In this document: positions 18,443 to 28,090 of the stretch, in pieces
How the letters are laid out: each line of letters opens with the position of its first letter
Position numbering within the stretch: position 1 is the stretch's first letter
Source: Bacteroidales bacterium
Lineage (GTDB): Bacteria > Bacteroidota > Bacteroidia > Bacteroidales > GWA2-32-17
NCBI GenBank assembly: GCA_026417155.1
Contig: JAOADU010000020.1
Location: 1 to 48,869 of the forward strand
Direction: 5' to 3'
DNA length: 48,869 bases
Position numbers and translations under genes: made by a program
Notes under the pieces: generated by a model
What the model was told of the DNA's origin: nothing
Seen by the model: only the letters and a program-made list of their open reading frames with translations
Database searches by the model: none

Positions 18443-19996
18443 ATGAAACTATATATTCTATCACTACTTTCAATTTGTTTCATTCAATTCAGTCTGGCTC
18501 AAACAGAATTGAGTGACGCTAATACAAATTTCGACGATGAAAACTACGAAGTTGCTTTAAAACAATACTTAAAAATTTATAAAAAATATGCCAACGATGC
18601 CCTGATAAACTATCGTATTGGATATTGTTACTTGAAAACCAACTATAATAAAAGAGAATCTTTACCTTACTTGCTTAAAGCCGATAGTTTAAAAAGCAAT
18701 ATATCCCCTACAATAATGTATGATTTGGCAATGGCATATTTTCACAACCACAAATTCAACAAAGCCGAAGATTACTTAAAACGTTACATGAATTCAAAAA
18801 AACTAAAACCCGACGAACTTTCCATAATTGACAAATCTTTAGAAACAATTATTACTGCTAAAAAACTAACTTCAAAACCCGTAAATGTTACGTTTATTAA
18901 TCTTGGCAAAAATATTAATTCGCCTCAAGACGACTATATTCCGTTTATTACAGAAGACGAAAATTTTATGGTATTTACATCGGCACGCAAATACATTAGC
19001 GATTTTCAACAATTTATACGAGGCATATACTTTAGTCGAAAAAATAATGGAATTTGGTCAAATGCTGCTCCAATCAGCTCAAAAATAAATACCGACGAAG
19101 ATGCAGAAATTGTTGGAATTAGTAAAGACGGCAACACTTTACTTGTGCATGTCAATCGTTCCAACAATCCTCACGATATTTTTTATTCAGAAAAAAATAA
19201 AGCTGGAATTTTTACCGACTTAATCAACTTTGGTCCTACGATTAATACAAATAGCGAAGAAATAGGTGCTAGTTTATCTGTTACTGGCGACACTTTATAT
19301 TTTTCGAGTAACAGACCTGGTGGGCTTGGAGGTTTCGATATATATATGGCATTTCGTCGCCCTAATGGGACATGGAGTCAGGCAATAAACTTAGGCGAAC
19401 CCATTAACTCATCTGCCGACGAAAACTATCCTTATATTACTGCCGATGGGCAAAAATTATATTTTTCATCGAACCGTTCGGGCAGCATGGGAGGATATGA
19501 TATATTTAAAAGCAAACTCATAGATGGAAAATGGTCAGAACCCGAAAATCTTGGATATCCTATAAACGATACTTATGATAATTACAACATAGCTCTTACA
19601 ACCAACAGCCGATATGGATACATTAGTAAATATGATTCTACAAGTTTGGGTGGATTAGACATATATCGTGTTATTTTCAACGATGTGCCACCTACAAACA
19701 TTGCTTTTACAGGAAGTATTCTTGTTGGCGATAGTGTTAAAAATGTCCCATATAAACAAGTGGATTCATTAATTACCATAACTGTATATAATAAAAACAA
19801 CACTTCACAACAATATACCTATCAACCAAGCAAAAAAGGACGATATACCATTGCTCTTAGTCCTGGTGAATGGATTTTTGAAATTAAAGGTCAAGCATAC
19901 GATACATATCGTCAAGAAATTCTTATTCGTGATGAACAACCAACACAAACCGTGTTTATTAAAAATGTATATTTAAAGAAAAAAGTCAACAAATGA
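18443..19996 (+). CDS. Exported TPR and PD40 beta-propeller protein (tandem paralogue)
   Basis: Start 18443 gives a 517-residue protein with a signal peptide ending 'FSLAQ'; upstream in-frame codons lie inside the previous gene. It repeats the architecture of its neighbour: TPR region (about 25-145), PD40 propeller (about 160-430, with 'LYFSSNRPGGLGGFDIYMA' and 'LYFSSNRSGSMGGYDIFKS' blades) and a C-terminal beta-sandwich. It has no OmpA domain. The close sequence similarity and adjacency point to tandem duplication. Its stop overlaps the exonuclease start (ATGA, 19993-19996), so it is probably in one transcript with the exonuclease, although the functions look unrelated. Confidence 0.85.
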   Translation: MKLYILSLLSICFIQFSLAQTELSDANTNFDDENYEVALKQYLKIYKKYANDALINYRIGYCYLKTNYNKRESLPYLLKADSLKSNISPTIMYDLAMAYFHNHKFNKAEDYLKRYMNSKKLKPDELSIIDKSLETIITAKKLTSKPVNVTFINLGKNINSPQDDYIPFITEDENFMVFTSARKYISDFQQFIRGIYFSRKNNGIWSNAAPISSKINTDEDAEIVGISKDGNTLLVHVNRSNNPHDIFYSEKNKAGIFTDLINFGPTINTNSEEIGASLSVTGDTLYFSSNRPGGLGGFDIYMAFRRPNGTWSQAINLGEPINSSADENYPYITADGQKLYFSSNRSGSMGGYDIFKSKLIDGKWSEPENLGYPINDTYDNYNIALTTNSRYGYISKYDSTSLGGLDIYRVIFNDVPPTNIAFTGSILVGDSVKNVPYKQVDSLITITVYNKNNTSQQYTYQPSKKGRYTIALSPGEWIFEIKGQAYDTYRQEILIRDEQPTQTVFIKNVYLKKKVNK

Positions 19997-20760
19997 ATTT
20001 ACCGTTAAAAAAACCTATTGTTTTCTTCGATTTAGAAACAACGGGCACAGATGTAATAAAAGACAGAATTGTAGAAATTACTATTCTTAGAATTGAACCT
20101 AATCAGCAAGAAAAATTACATACCTATTTAATTAATCCAACTATACCAATATCGCCCCAAGCAAGCAAAATACATCATATTACCGATGAAATGGTAAAAG
20201 ATAAACCAACTTTTAAAGAACTAGCCCACACTATAAAAGATTTATTCGAAGGAGCAGACATTGCCGGATTTAACGCACACAAATTCGACATCCCCATCCT
20301 TGTTGAAGAATTTTTAAGATGCGACATTGATTTTAATATAAAAAACAGAAATATCGTAGATGTGCAGGTTATTTTTCATAAAATGGAACAGCGAAACCTT
20401 GCTGCAGCCTATCGTTTTTATTGCAACAAAGAACTGAATAATGCACATAGCTCAAAAGCCGATACAATAGCTACATACGAAATACTCAAAGCTCAACTCG
20501 ATCGCTACCCCGATTTGCCCAAAAACATTAAAGAATTAAGTGTTTTTTCTACTTATCACAGAAATGTTGATGTACACGGGCATATTATTTATAATGACAA
20601 AAACGAAGAAATATTCAACTTTGGAAAATATAAAGGACAAACAGTTGCTAGCGTCCTACAAAAAGATTCGGGCTATTATGGTTGGATTCAAAATGCCGAC
20701 TTCCCCCGCCAAACTAAAAAGATCATTAGCGATATATACATGCGTATCAAAAAACAATAA
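19993..20760 (+). CDS. DnaQ-like 3'-5' exonuclease (DEDDh) with C-terminal ExoX-like extension
   Basis: The 255-residue protein has the DEDDh exonuclease fold: D13 and E15 in 'FFDLETTGT', D99 in 'FNAHKFDIPIL', and H152 and D157 in 'AHSSKADT'. A C-terminal segment, 'FNFGKYKGQTVASVL', resembles the DUF3820-like tail found in exodeoxyribonuclease X-type proteins. It is likely a proofreading or repair nuclease acting on single-stranded DNA ends. In other Bacteroidota a DnaQ-like gene commonly follows dnaN, so the association is expected, but here two PD40 genes intervene. Coupled at both ends: ATGA overlap upstream, and the next ATG directly after its stop. Confidence 0.92.
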   Translation: MNLPLKKPIVFFDLETTGTDVIKDRIVEITILRIEPNQQEKLHTYLINPTIPISPQASKIHHITDEMVKDKPTFKELAHTIKDLFEGADIAGFNAHKFDIPILVEEFLRCDIDFNIKNRNIVDVQVIFHKMEQRNLAAAYRFYCNKELNNAHSSKADTIATYEILKAQLDRYPDLPKNIKELSVFSTYHRNVDVHGHIIYNDKNEEIFNFGKYKGQTVASVLQKDSGYYGWIQNADFPRQTKKIISDIYMRIKKQ

Positions 20761-21372
20761 ATGAAAATAATTTGCATCGGTAGAAATTACAGATTACACG
20801 CCGAAGAATTTAATAATCCTGTGCCCGAAAATCCTATTTTTTTTCTTAAACCTGATACTGCACTATTACGAAACAATGAACCTTTTTTCTATCCCGATTT
20901 TTCGAACGATATTCACTGTGAAGTCGAACTTGTTTATCGCATTTGCAAAGTAGGGAAAAACATACATCGTCGCTTTGCACATCGTTATTTTGATGCTATA
21001 GCTCTCGGCATAGATTTTACCGCAAGAGACCTGCAACAATATTGTAAAAGAAATGGATTACCATGGGAAATAGCAAAATCTTTTGATCACTCTGCAGCTA
21101 TCAGTCAGTTTATCGAAAAAACAAGTTTTAATAATCTAAAAAACATATCCTTTTCACTGTTCATCAATGGAAAACTTGTTCAGCATGGCAACTCTAATGA
21201 AATGATTTTTTCCATTGAAGACATTATCGCATATACATCAAAATTTATCACTTTTAAAACCAGCGATTATATTTTTACAGGCACGCCTCATGGCGTTAGA
21301 AGCATTAACATAGGCGATCACATAGAGGGTTATATTGAAGATAACAAAATGCTCGATTTTTATATACGCTAA
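20761..21372 (+). CDS. Fumarylacetoacetate hydrolase (FAH) family protein
   Basis: The 203-residue protein starts immediately after the exonuclease stop. It has the compact FAH fold: 'IGRNYRLHAEEFNNPVPE' at the N-terminus, 'CEVELVYRI' with metal-binding acidic residues, 'GIDFTARDLQ', 'FTGTPHGV' and a closing 'GDHIEGYIE'. Members hydrolyse or decarboxylate 1,3-diketo acids such as acylpyruvates, or hydrate 2-keto-4-pentenoate. The short length, without the eukaryotic N-terminal SH3-like domain, matches the bacterial acylpyruvase type. The substrate is unknown; it may clear oxaloacetate-type byproducts. The 3' end overlaps the convergent TMTC-like gene by four bases. Confidence 0.88.
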   Translation: MKIICIGRNYRLHAEEFNNPVPENPIFFLKPDTALLRNNEPFFYPDFSNDIHCEVELVYRICKVGKNIHRRFAHRYFDAIALGIDFTARDLQQYCKRNGLPWEIAKSFDHSAAISQFIEKTSFNNLKNISFSLFINGKLVQHGNSNEMIFSIEDIIAYTSKFITFKTSDYIFTGTPHGVRSINIGDHIEGYIEDNKMLDFYIR

Positions 21373-23381
21373 TTTTGTTGCATCGGCATTAACATTTTTG
21401 CTCTATTTAAATAATATTGAGCTTTTACTGTATCATTTTTATACGAAAAATATTTTGCTAAGCTCAGTGCCCGTTGATAATTTGTAGGATTACGACGAAA
21501 GGCTTCTTCCCAATATTTAATAGCTGTAGCTGTATCTTTTTTAGTAAAATAATAGTAACCTATGGATGTATATGGAATATCTGTAATTGTATCATAATTA
21601 ATCATAAGCTCAGCATAATGTTTGGCACTATCGGTATAGTTAAGTTTAAACCATAAATTTATTAGATTTTGCCATAGACGGGGATATTTTTTTTCGAGTT
21701 TTAGAGCCTTTAAATAATATGGTATTGCCAAACTATCCTGTTTAAGCATTTCGTAACATTGTGCTAAATTAAAATTCAATTCAAAATTTTCGGGTTTGTA
21801 AGTATATGCCTTTTTTAAGTATTCTAAAGCCTTTTGTGGCTGATTGTAAAAATTTATATATATGTTAGCTATGTTGTTTAAAGCTTTAGGATTTTCGGGA
21901 AATAACTTTAAACTTTGTTCATAATAATATATTACACTATCGAGCGATGGTTTTAGTTGTGAAAAAGGTTTTTGTAATGGATTGTTTTGCATAATTCTAT
22001 CCATAATCGTTTGAGCTAAAATATCATTTGCTTTAACTGAATTTTCAAGATATTTAATATCCCTTGTAAATAATGTCATTTCGGAACGCCAGTCATTATT
22101 TCTATCAATAGTTTTAACTGCATAGAATATAAGAATAAAAATAAAAATCCATTGTAAACGATTTTGAAGTTTTTTTAATTTTTTTGATGGATTTGTCCAC
22201 ACTACATAAAATAATGATGCCAAACTTATTGCAAATCCTAACGAAGGACCATGCAGAAAACGATCGGCAACAATACCATTTATTTCAATAAAATAATTCG
22301 AGAACGGTAATATTGCCAAGAAATAAAATAACCATCCAAAAAGCAAATAGGAATTCTTATGTCTATACTTAATAACAACATAAAATATTATAATATGAAT
22401 AATTACCGAAAGCCAAACTAAAAAATCAGAAACATGTATCAGTGGTACTTTGTATAATCCATAATAAAATAATAACGGATGGGGGAAAATTAACATTTTC
22501 AGATAAAATAATAATGAATAAGCTGCGTAAGAAAAATTAGCAAATTCTACATCAGTATATCGCAGAGGGTTTTCGAACGATAAAAGTTCTAATTCATCTG
22601 GCGGAAACAGCCAGGTTGGTAATTTATACATAACATATCCAGCAGCTATTAAAACAATCGAAGCGAATAAAATATTTCTTCGTTCAGGAATAAGAAACCA
22701 ATTTTTAGGTTGAATTAAGCTGATTATTGGCTCTTTTTTTAAAAATTTATAATAAAAAATGAATGGAAAAACAAGTAAAAACGAAAAAGCACTTTGCTTT
22801 GCTAAAAAAGAAATGCAAAATAAAAGTATAGCTAAGAAAAATTTCCAATAATTGTTGTGTGTAATAAAATCTATAAAACAGATACCCGATAAAATTCCAA
22901 ATAAAAAATACAAAATTTCTTCCCTATTTTTCAAACTAGCAACAACTTCGGTATGTATTGGATGAAACATCCAAAGCAATAAACTTAACCAAATTAAAAT
23001 AAGCAAATGATTTTCGGTAAAAATTCGCTTTAAAAAAATAAAAACAACAAAACACATCAAAGCGTAAAGTACTATGTTAATAAAATGACTTACATGAGGA
23101 TTAACGCCAAATAAAGATACCTCTATAGCATATACAGCTTTGGTTACAGGACGATAGCCAAATTTTGCCTGTTTGTTTTCGAAATAACGAGATGCAAATA
23201 TTTCAGGGATTGCTTTAATTCCTTTCTGAACTGTTTCATTTTTATAAATTACAAAAACATCATCCAGATTATAATAATGTCCGATTGTATTGCCATATAA
23301 GATAAAAGATAATAACAACAGCACAATAAAAGCTATTCTATTTCCAGATAAATAATGAAGTTTAGAAATAAAATTTGGCAT
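21369..23381 (-). CDS. TMTC-like multi-membrane glycosyltransferase-type protein with TPR tail
   Basis: The 670-residue product has about ten membrane segments in residues 15-420 and TPR repeats from about 470 to the end. After the first helix it has 'YYNLDDVFVIY', with an acidic pair D40-D41 in the first periplasmic loop, as in GT-C fold enzymes. The later 'MFHPIHTEVVASLKNREEILYFLFG' matches the 'FHP.hTE.Va...R.e.L' signature of TMTC-type proteins. TMTC proteins are O-mannosyltransferases in animals; bacterial relatives are uncharacterised. Bacteroidota O-glycosylate many secreted proteins, so a role in protein glycosylation is possible but inferred. A second TMTC-like gene is at 45768. Tail-to-tail with the FAH gene. 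Confidence 0.85.
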   Translation of the reverse strand: MPNFISKLHYLSGNRIAFIVLLLLSFILYGNTIGHYYNLDDVFVIYKNETVQKGIKAIPEIFASRYFENKQAKFGYRPVTKAVYAIEVSLFGVNPHVSHFINIVLYALMCFVVFIFLKRIFTENHLLILIWLSLLLWMFHPIHTEVVASLKNREEILYFLFGILSGICFIDFITHNNYWKFFLAILLFCISFLAKQSAFSFLLVFPFIFYYKFLKKEPIISLIQPKNWFLIPERRNILFASIVLIAAGYVMYKLPTWLFPPDELELLSFENPLRYTDVEFANFSYAAYSLLFYLKMLIFPHPLLFYYGLYKVPLIHVSDFLVWLSVIIHIIIFYVVIKYRHKNSYLLFGWLFYFLAILPFSNYFIEINGIVADRFLHGPSLGFAISLASLFYVVWTNPSKKLKKLQNRLQWIFIFILIFYAVKTIDRNNDWRSEMTLFTRDIKYLENSVKANDILAQTIMDRIMQNNPLQKPFSQLKPSLDSVIYYYEQSLKLFPENPKALNNIANIYINFYNQPQKALEYLKKAYTYKPENFELNFNLAQCYEMLKQDSLAIPYYLKALKLEKKYPRLWQNLINLWFKLNYTDSAKHYAELMINYDTITDIPYTSIGYYYFTKKDTATAIKYWEEAFRRNPTNYQRALSLAKYFSYKNDTVKAQYYLNRAKMLMPMQQN

Positions 23382-23454
23382 ATAAAAAATCGTTTAAACT
23401 TTTTGTAAAAATAAACAACTCTTTAATTATTTTAGCGTCTTAAAGAAAAAACAT

Positions 23455-24069
23455 ATGAATAGATATTTTTTTACACTTTTTGTATTTTGTATTTCTAATT
23501 TTACATTTATCCATGCTCAACTGAAAATTAATTGGAACAGCAATGAATACTTATTTTACCAAACAAAAAAAATCAAGGAATTGCCCTTTACCTTTGAAAA
23601 CGCAAACGACGACATCGTTAAAGTAATGAATAACCTATCGAACGTAGGAAAATTAAAAAAAATAAAAATTCCAAAAAATTACAACTCCTGTCAGTTGCAA
23701 GGAAAATTTATATTTAAAGAAACGCCTAACGAAACAGATTTTAGAATGATATTAGAACACCTAAATATTCATGAATTTTATGTAAATGATATAAAAATAT
23801 TAACTCGTACTTTAATAAGCGAAAAGGACGCAAAAGATAAAGCAATTGCCTTTGAGTATAAAGATATGATCTTTCAATCATATTTCAACGATACTTCAAG
23901 AATCGAATATTACGATTTTCAGATATATTATGCTCAAACAAAGCTCATTTATATGTATAGCCAAAATTATCCTAAATATCTTTACCAAGGCTATGTTACA
24001 AAGTTTACCGAAATGTTAGAAACAAAAACGAAAGAAAGGGAAGCTTTTTTACAAAAAACAAAAAACTAG
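23455..24069 (+). CDS. Small exported protein of unknown function, paired with the adhesin
   Basis: The 204-residue protein begins with a signal peptide ending 'FIHAQ'. It is rich in Lys, Asn and Glu, has one cysteine after the signal ('NSCQLQG'), and shows no recognised domain. The C-terminal third is mainly charged helix ('EMLETKTKEREAFLQK'). It ends six bases before the start of the 1332-residue adhesin, so they are almost certainly cotranscribed, and it may help secrete, anchor or process the adhesin. TTTG (23402-23405) and TATTTTAG (23428-23435), 22 bases apart, could form its promoter. Function unknown. Confidence 0.75.
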   Translation: MNRYFFTLFVFCISNFTFIHAQLKINWNSNEYLFYQTKKIKELPFTFENANDDIVKVMNNLSNVGKLKKIKIPKNYNSCQLQGKFIFKETPNETDFRMILEHLNIHEFYVNDIKILTRTLISEKDAKDKAIAFEYKDMIFQSYFNDTSRIEYYDFQIYYAQTKLIYMYSQNYPKYLYQGYVTKFTEMLETKTKEREAFLQKTKN

Positions 24070-24075
24070 TGCTAT

Positions 24076-27000
24076 ATGAAAAAAATATTGGTTTTTCTAA
24101 TAATATTCATAGGTTGTTCACAAATAGTTATAAGTCAAAATGCTACAAGCTGTCAAATTGCAGATCCATTTTGCACGGGACTTACATACGGCTTCCCAAT
24201 GAATACTAATACTTCGGCACAACCTGGACCTAATTATGCTTGCCTTTGTACTCAACCCAATCCTGTTTGGTATTACCTTAAAATCCTAAATCCTGGAAAT
24301 ATTACTATATACTTAAACTCACCTACGGGCAACGATATTGATTTTATATGTTGGGGACCATTTAATTCCCCTACTGCACCTTGTGTCTCTCAATTGACAG
24401 CAAACTGTTCGGGTTGTTCAAACTGCCCAAACAATACAGTAAATCCTAGTTTTTACCCCTCAGGCAATACCGTAGATTGTAGTTACGATCCGGCAGAATT
24501 CGAATACGTGCATATCTCTAATGCACAAACCGGACAGTATTACTTACTATGTATTACCAATTATTCAAATCAACCTGGCAATATTGTATTTTCACAAAGC
24601 AATGCCGGACAACCTGGAGCAGGCTCTACCGACTGCTCTATTGTAACACCTTGCGACATTACAGGCATGACAGCAAACCCATCGGCATGCAATCCTTCTA
24701 ATAATAACTATTCTGTTAGCGGCACTATAACGTTTCATGACGCACCTACCACCGGGCAACTTGTTATTACTGACGGATCGAGCACTGTTACATACAACCC
24801 TCCATTTAACAGTCCTATAAATTACACCATCAACAATTTAAACAGCAATGGTGCACAACACTCTGTTACAGCAACATTTACCGGCGACCAGACTTGCACC
24901 TATATGGTAACGTATAATGCACCTAATCCATGTAACCAATGTAGTGCTAACGCCGGTGCTGATTTTTCTACTTGTGGTCTGTCTGCAACATTATCGGCAA
25001 TAACTAACCCGGGCGATTATAATACAAGTTGGTCTTGTAGTACTCCAGGAGTAGTTTTTACACCTCAAGGTTCACCAAATGCAACTGTTACAGTCCCTTC
25101 TTCAGGAACATACACATTTACATGGACAATTACAAATAGCTTTGGTGTAACTTGCAGCGACCAAGTTGTGGTTACTTTTACTCAAACACCTGTTGCCTCT
25201 TTTACAGCAACACCACTTCAATGTTATGGTCAAGCTTCTACTATTACATTCACAGGAAGTGCAACATCGTCTGCATCATTTAACTGGAATTTTGGAAGCA
25301 GTGCTAATGTACAATCTGGTTCAGGTTCTGGTCCGTATTCTGTAACATGGACAAATGCAGGAACTATAAATATCAGTTTACAAGTCATTGACAATCACTG
25401 TCCGTCTAACACTGCAACGGTTACGCTGAATCAACCTCCCCAACTAATAGCAAACGTGAACGTTTCGCCTGTTACATGTGCTAGCGGTACAAATGGAAGC
25501 GTAAACATATCGGTACAAGGAGGCACACCCTCTTATTCATACCAATGGTCAAATACTACTGGTCCCCCATTTCCTGCTGGTACATATTCAGTAACCATTA
25601 CCGATCAAAACTTATGTTCTATTTCATATCCGTTTACAGTAACTGAACCGAACCCCATTGTCGTTGTTCCCAATCAAACAAACCTTACTTGTTATCAAAA
25701 TAATACAGGAAGTGCAACTGTCAATGTATCGGGCGGAACCAGTCCGTATTCATATTCATGGACAAATAATGTTAGTACAACTAATTCAGCAAACAACTTG
25801 TCGGCAGGAAATTACACGGTTTCTATTTATGATGCCAATTTGTGTTTAGTAACACAAACATTTCAAATAACTGAACCTCAACCTATTGCTATTCAAGCAA
25901 TTAACACAATCAATCCCACTTGTGCAGGGCAATGCAATGGATCTATTCAAATAAATGTTTCTGGAGGAACTCCTCCTGGATACAATTACCAATGGTCCAA
26001 TGGCAGCAATTCACAAAATCCTGCTTCTTTATGTTCAGGAAATTATACTGTTACTGTGAGCGATGCTAACAACTGCACATCCACACAACAATTTACTCTC
26101 ATAGATCCTCCATCTTTGATTGCTCAAATATCAAATACTACACACATTTTGTGTAATGGACAATGCAATGGGTCGGCAACAGTTTCAACAACAAATGGTA
26201 CACCCCCGTATGCCTACGCGTGGTCAAATTTTTCAAACAATCAGACTGCCAGTAATTTATGTGCAGGTAATTATACTGTAACTGTGTACGATGCCAATAC
26301 ATGTTCGGCAACAACCTCTGTTACAATAAATCAGCCACCACAATTAAATGCACAAGTGAGCAACATTCAGGCTACACAATGTTATGGCGATTGCAATGGA
26401 AGCGCAACCATCACAGTTACAGGCGGAATTCCACCTTATCAATACACATGGCCTAATAGCAACGTTAACTTACCTATCAATAATTCTTTATGTGCTGGTA
26501 CGCACATGGTTACAGTTACAGATGCAAATTCTTGTACTACAACTGCTGCAGCTATGGTACCACAACCTAGCGAGCTTATCATAACAAATATTTTAACTAC
26601 TAACCTCACTTGCAACGGAAGTAATAACGGTTCTATACAGGTTAATATTACCGGAGGCGTTGGTACTTGGTATTTTAGCATCCCTGGAATAACTGATACA
26701 ACTGGAACATTCACTAATCTTGCTGCTGGCATTTATACGGTTACAGTTACAGACTCTCGTGGATGTAGCAAAACAGGAAGTGCTACTATCACAGAACCAT
26801 CGCCCGTAGTCGTTACAGGTCAAACATATTATTCCGTTTGTAACGGCGAATGGGTTTATCCAAGTGTTTCGGCACAGGGAGGTACTTATCCTCATACATT
26901 TTATTGGAATGGCCAACAAGGAAGCAACACTATTGGACTTCAACCTACTCAAAATACAACTTATACCGTTTCGGCAACCGATGCAAATAACTGTCCAAGT

Positions 27001-28074
27001 AATACATTGACTATTAACATTGCTGTTTCAGCACCATTAGTTGTTGATGTTACAGCAAATCCCAATGCTGTTTGTCCTGGACAGCCTGTAGAACTCACAC
27101 CGCTAATGTTTGCAGGAGGCGGACCTCCGTATATGATTACTACTGAAACTGGTACAGTAGTTACCCCACCGATTATTATTTATCCTCAACAATCGGGCTA
27201 TTACGTCTTATATGTTGAGGATGTTTGTGGCTCTAAAGCTCACGATTCTGTTTATATTACCGTACATCCATTACCTCAGGTTAGTTTTGTGAGTGATACC
27301 GTGAGTGGATGCGAACCATTAACTGTTACATTCCATCCGCAAATTAGTTCTCCCGGACAACAATATGTATGGAATTTTGGTGATGGTAGTATCAATCAAA
27401 TTTCGTTCGAACAACATCCTACTCATACATTTAATTACGACGGCGTTTATGATATTACACTTACTATTACTAGCCCCAATGGTTGCACAAATTCTGTTAC
27501 ATATAACGACATGATTCGTGTATATCCCAAACCAGATGCAAGATTTACTTATACCCCCCAAACAGTCAGTATAGTTAAACCTGAAGTTATTTTTACAAAT
27601 TTATCAACTGATGCCGATTGGTATATTTGGTCGTTTGGTGATGGTGATTCATCAAATTTAATTCATCCGTACCATTGGTACAAACATTTAGGTGTATATT
27701 TAGTTGAGTTAATTGCTATTACTCAAAAAGGTTGTAAAGATACTGCCAGAAGCTACGTTACTGTAAGACCAGAATATACGTTTTATGCTCCTACATCCAT
27801 TTCACCCGATTTTGACGATTTGAATGATATTTTTTATGTTGTAGGAACCGGAATTACTTCTAAGAATTTTAAAATGTATATTTATGACAGATGGGGAGAA
27901 ATTATCTATGAAACAGATAAATATGACCCAAACGATCCGGCCAAATACGGTTGGGATGGAACTGTAAAAAATCACAAATCTGCTCCTCCTGGCACATACG
28001 TATGGCTTGTAAAATATACTGATCCTGATAATATACAACATGAAGAATCAGGAACTGTAACTGTAATAAAATAA
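24076..28074 (+). CDS. SprB-repeat and PKD-domain adhesin with type B (gliding-motility) C-terminal sorting domain
   Basis: The 1332-residue surface protein carries an N-terminal signal peptide (1-21). A cysteine-rich N-terminal domain follows (about 22-190), a type seen in Bacteroidota adhesins. Further on are a PKD-like domain (about 372-452), seven SprB-type repeats (about 456-985), two PKD domains (about 1066-1232, with 'WNFGDGS' and 'WSFGDGDSS'), and a C-terminal CHU_C/type B sorting domain (about 1233-1332). The last contains 'APTSISPDFDDLNDIFYV', 'MYIYDRWGEIIYET' and 'GWDGT'. Type B domains direct export through type IX secretion together with a PorP/SprF-like partner, which is not visible nearby. 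Repeats contain paired cysteines ('C.GQCNGS'), probably disulfide-stabilised. Likely a gliding or attachment adhesin. Confidence 0.95.
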   Translation: MKKILVFLIIFIGCSQIVISQNATSCQIADPFCTGLTYGFPMNTNTSAQPGPNYACLCTQPNPVWYYLKILNPGNITIYLNSPTGNDIDFICWGPFNSPTAPCVSQLTANCSGCSNCPNNTVNPSFYPSGNTVDCSYDPAEFEYVHISNAQTGQYYLLCITNYSNQPGNIVFSQSNAGQPGAGSTDCSIVTPCDITGMTANPSACNPSNNNYSVSGTITFHDAPTTGQLVITDGSSTVTYNPPFNSPINYTINNLNSNGAQHSVTATFTGDQTCTYMVTYNAPNPCNQCSANAGADFSTCGLSATLSAITNPGDYNTSWSCSTPGVVFTPQGSPNATVTVPSSGTYTFTWTITNSFGVTCSDQVVVTFTQTPVASFTATPLQCYGQASTITFTGSATSSASFNWNFGSSANVQSGSGSGPYSVTWTNAGTINISLQVIDNHCPSNTATVTLNQPPQLIANVNVSPVTCASGTNGSVNISVQGGTPSYSYQWSNTTGPPFPAGTYSVTITDQNLCSISYPFTVTEPNPIVVVPNQTNLTCYQNNTGSATVNVSGGTSPYSYSWTNNVSTTNSANNLSAGNYTVSIYDANLCLVTQTFQITEPQPIAIQAINTINPTCAGQCNGSIQINVSGGTPPGYNYQWSNGSNSQNPASLCSGNYTVTVSDANNCTSTQQFTLIDPPSLIAQISNTTHILCNGQCNGSATVSTTNGTPPYAYAWSNFSNNQTASNLCAGNYTVTVYDANTCSATTSVTINQPPQLNAQVSNIQATQCYGDCNGSATITVTGGIPPYQYTWPNSNVNLPINNSLCAGTHMVTVTDANSCTTTAAAMVPQPSELIITNILTTNLTCNGSNNGSIQVNITGGVGTWYFSIPGITDTTGTFTNLAAGIYTVTVTDSRGCSKTGSATITEPSPVVVTGQTYYSVCNGEWVYPSVSAQGGTYPHTFYWNGQQGSNTIGLQPTQNTTYTVSATDANNCPSNTLTINIAVSAPLVVDVTANPNAVCPGQPVELTPLMFAGGGPPYMITTETGTVVTPPIIIYPQQSGYYVLYVEDVCGSKAHDSVYITVHPLPQVSFVSDTVSGCEPLTVTFHPQISSPGQQYVWNFGDGSINQISFEQHPTHTFNYDGVYDITLTITSPNGCTNSVTYNDMIRVYPKPDARFTYTPQTVSIVKPEVIFTNLSTDADWYIWSFGDGDSSNLIHPYHWYKHLGVYLVELIAITQKGCKDTARSYVTVRPEYTFYAPTSISPDFDDLNDIFYVVGTGITSKNFKMYIYDRWGEIIYETDKYDPNDPAKYGWDGTVKNHKSAPPGTYVWLVKYTDPDNIQHEESGTVTVIK
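25441..27030 (+). repeat. SprB repeat array inside the adhesin gene (seven units)
   Basis: About seven units of roughly 75-78 codons. Each has a 'C.G.CNGS' or 'C...N.GS' turn, a 'GGTPPY.Y.WSN' centre, and a 'L.AG.YTVTV.DAN.C' end. Units 3 to 5 are the most alike; the last (about 26812-27030) is degenerate. Divergence between units at the DNA level is high, so this is a protein repeat family rather than a recent tandem duplication. Confidence 0.9.
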
Positions 28075-28090
28075 TATTTGCATAGCCTTT

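Noticed and set aside
26439-26952. Antisense open frames in the adhesin gene
   Set aside because: They are mirror frames of a low-complexity Thr/Asn/Ser-rich coding region and have no start signals or domain content.
25441-27030. Regular repeats that might suggest a CRISPR array or satellite
   Set aside because: The units are protein-level SprB repeats of 75-78 codons in one open frame, with divergent DNA; no short direct repeats with equal spacers are present.
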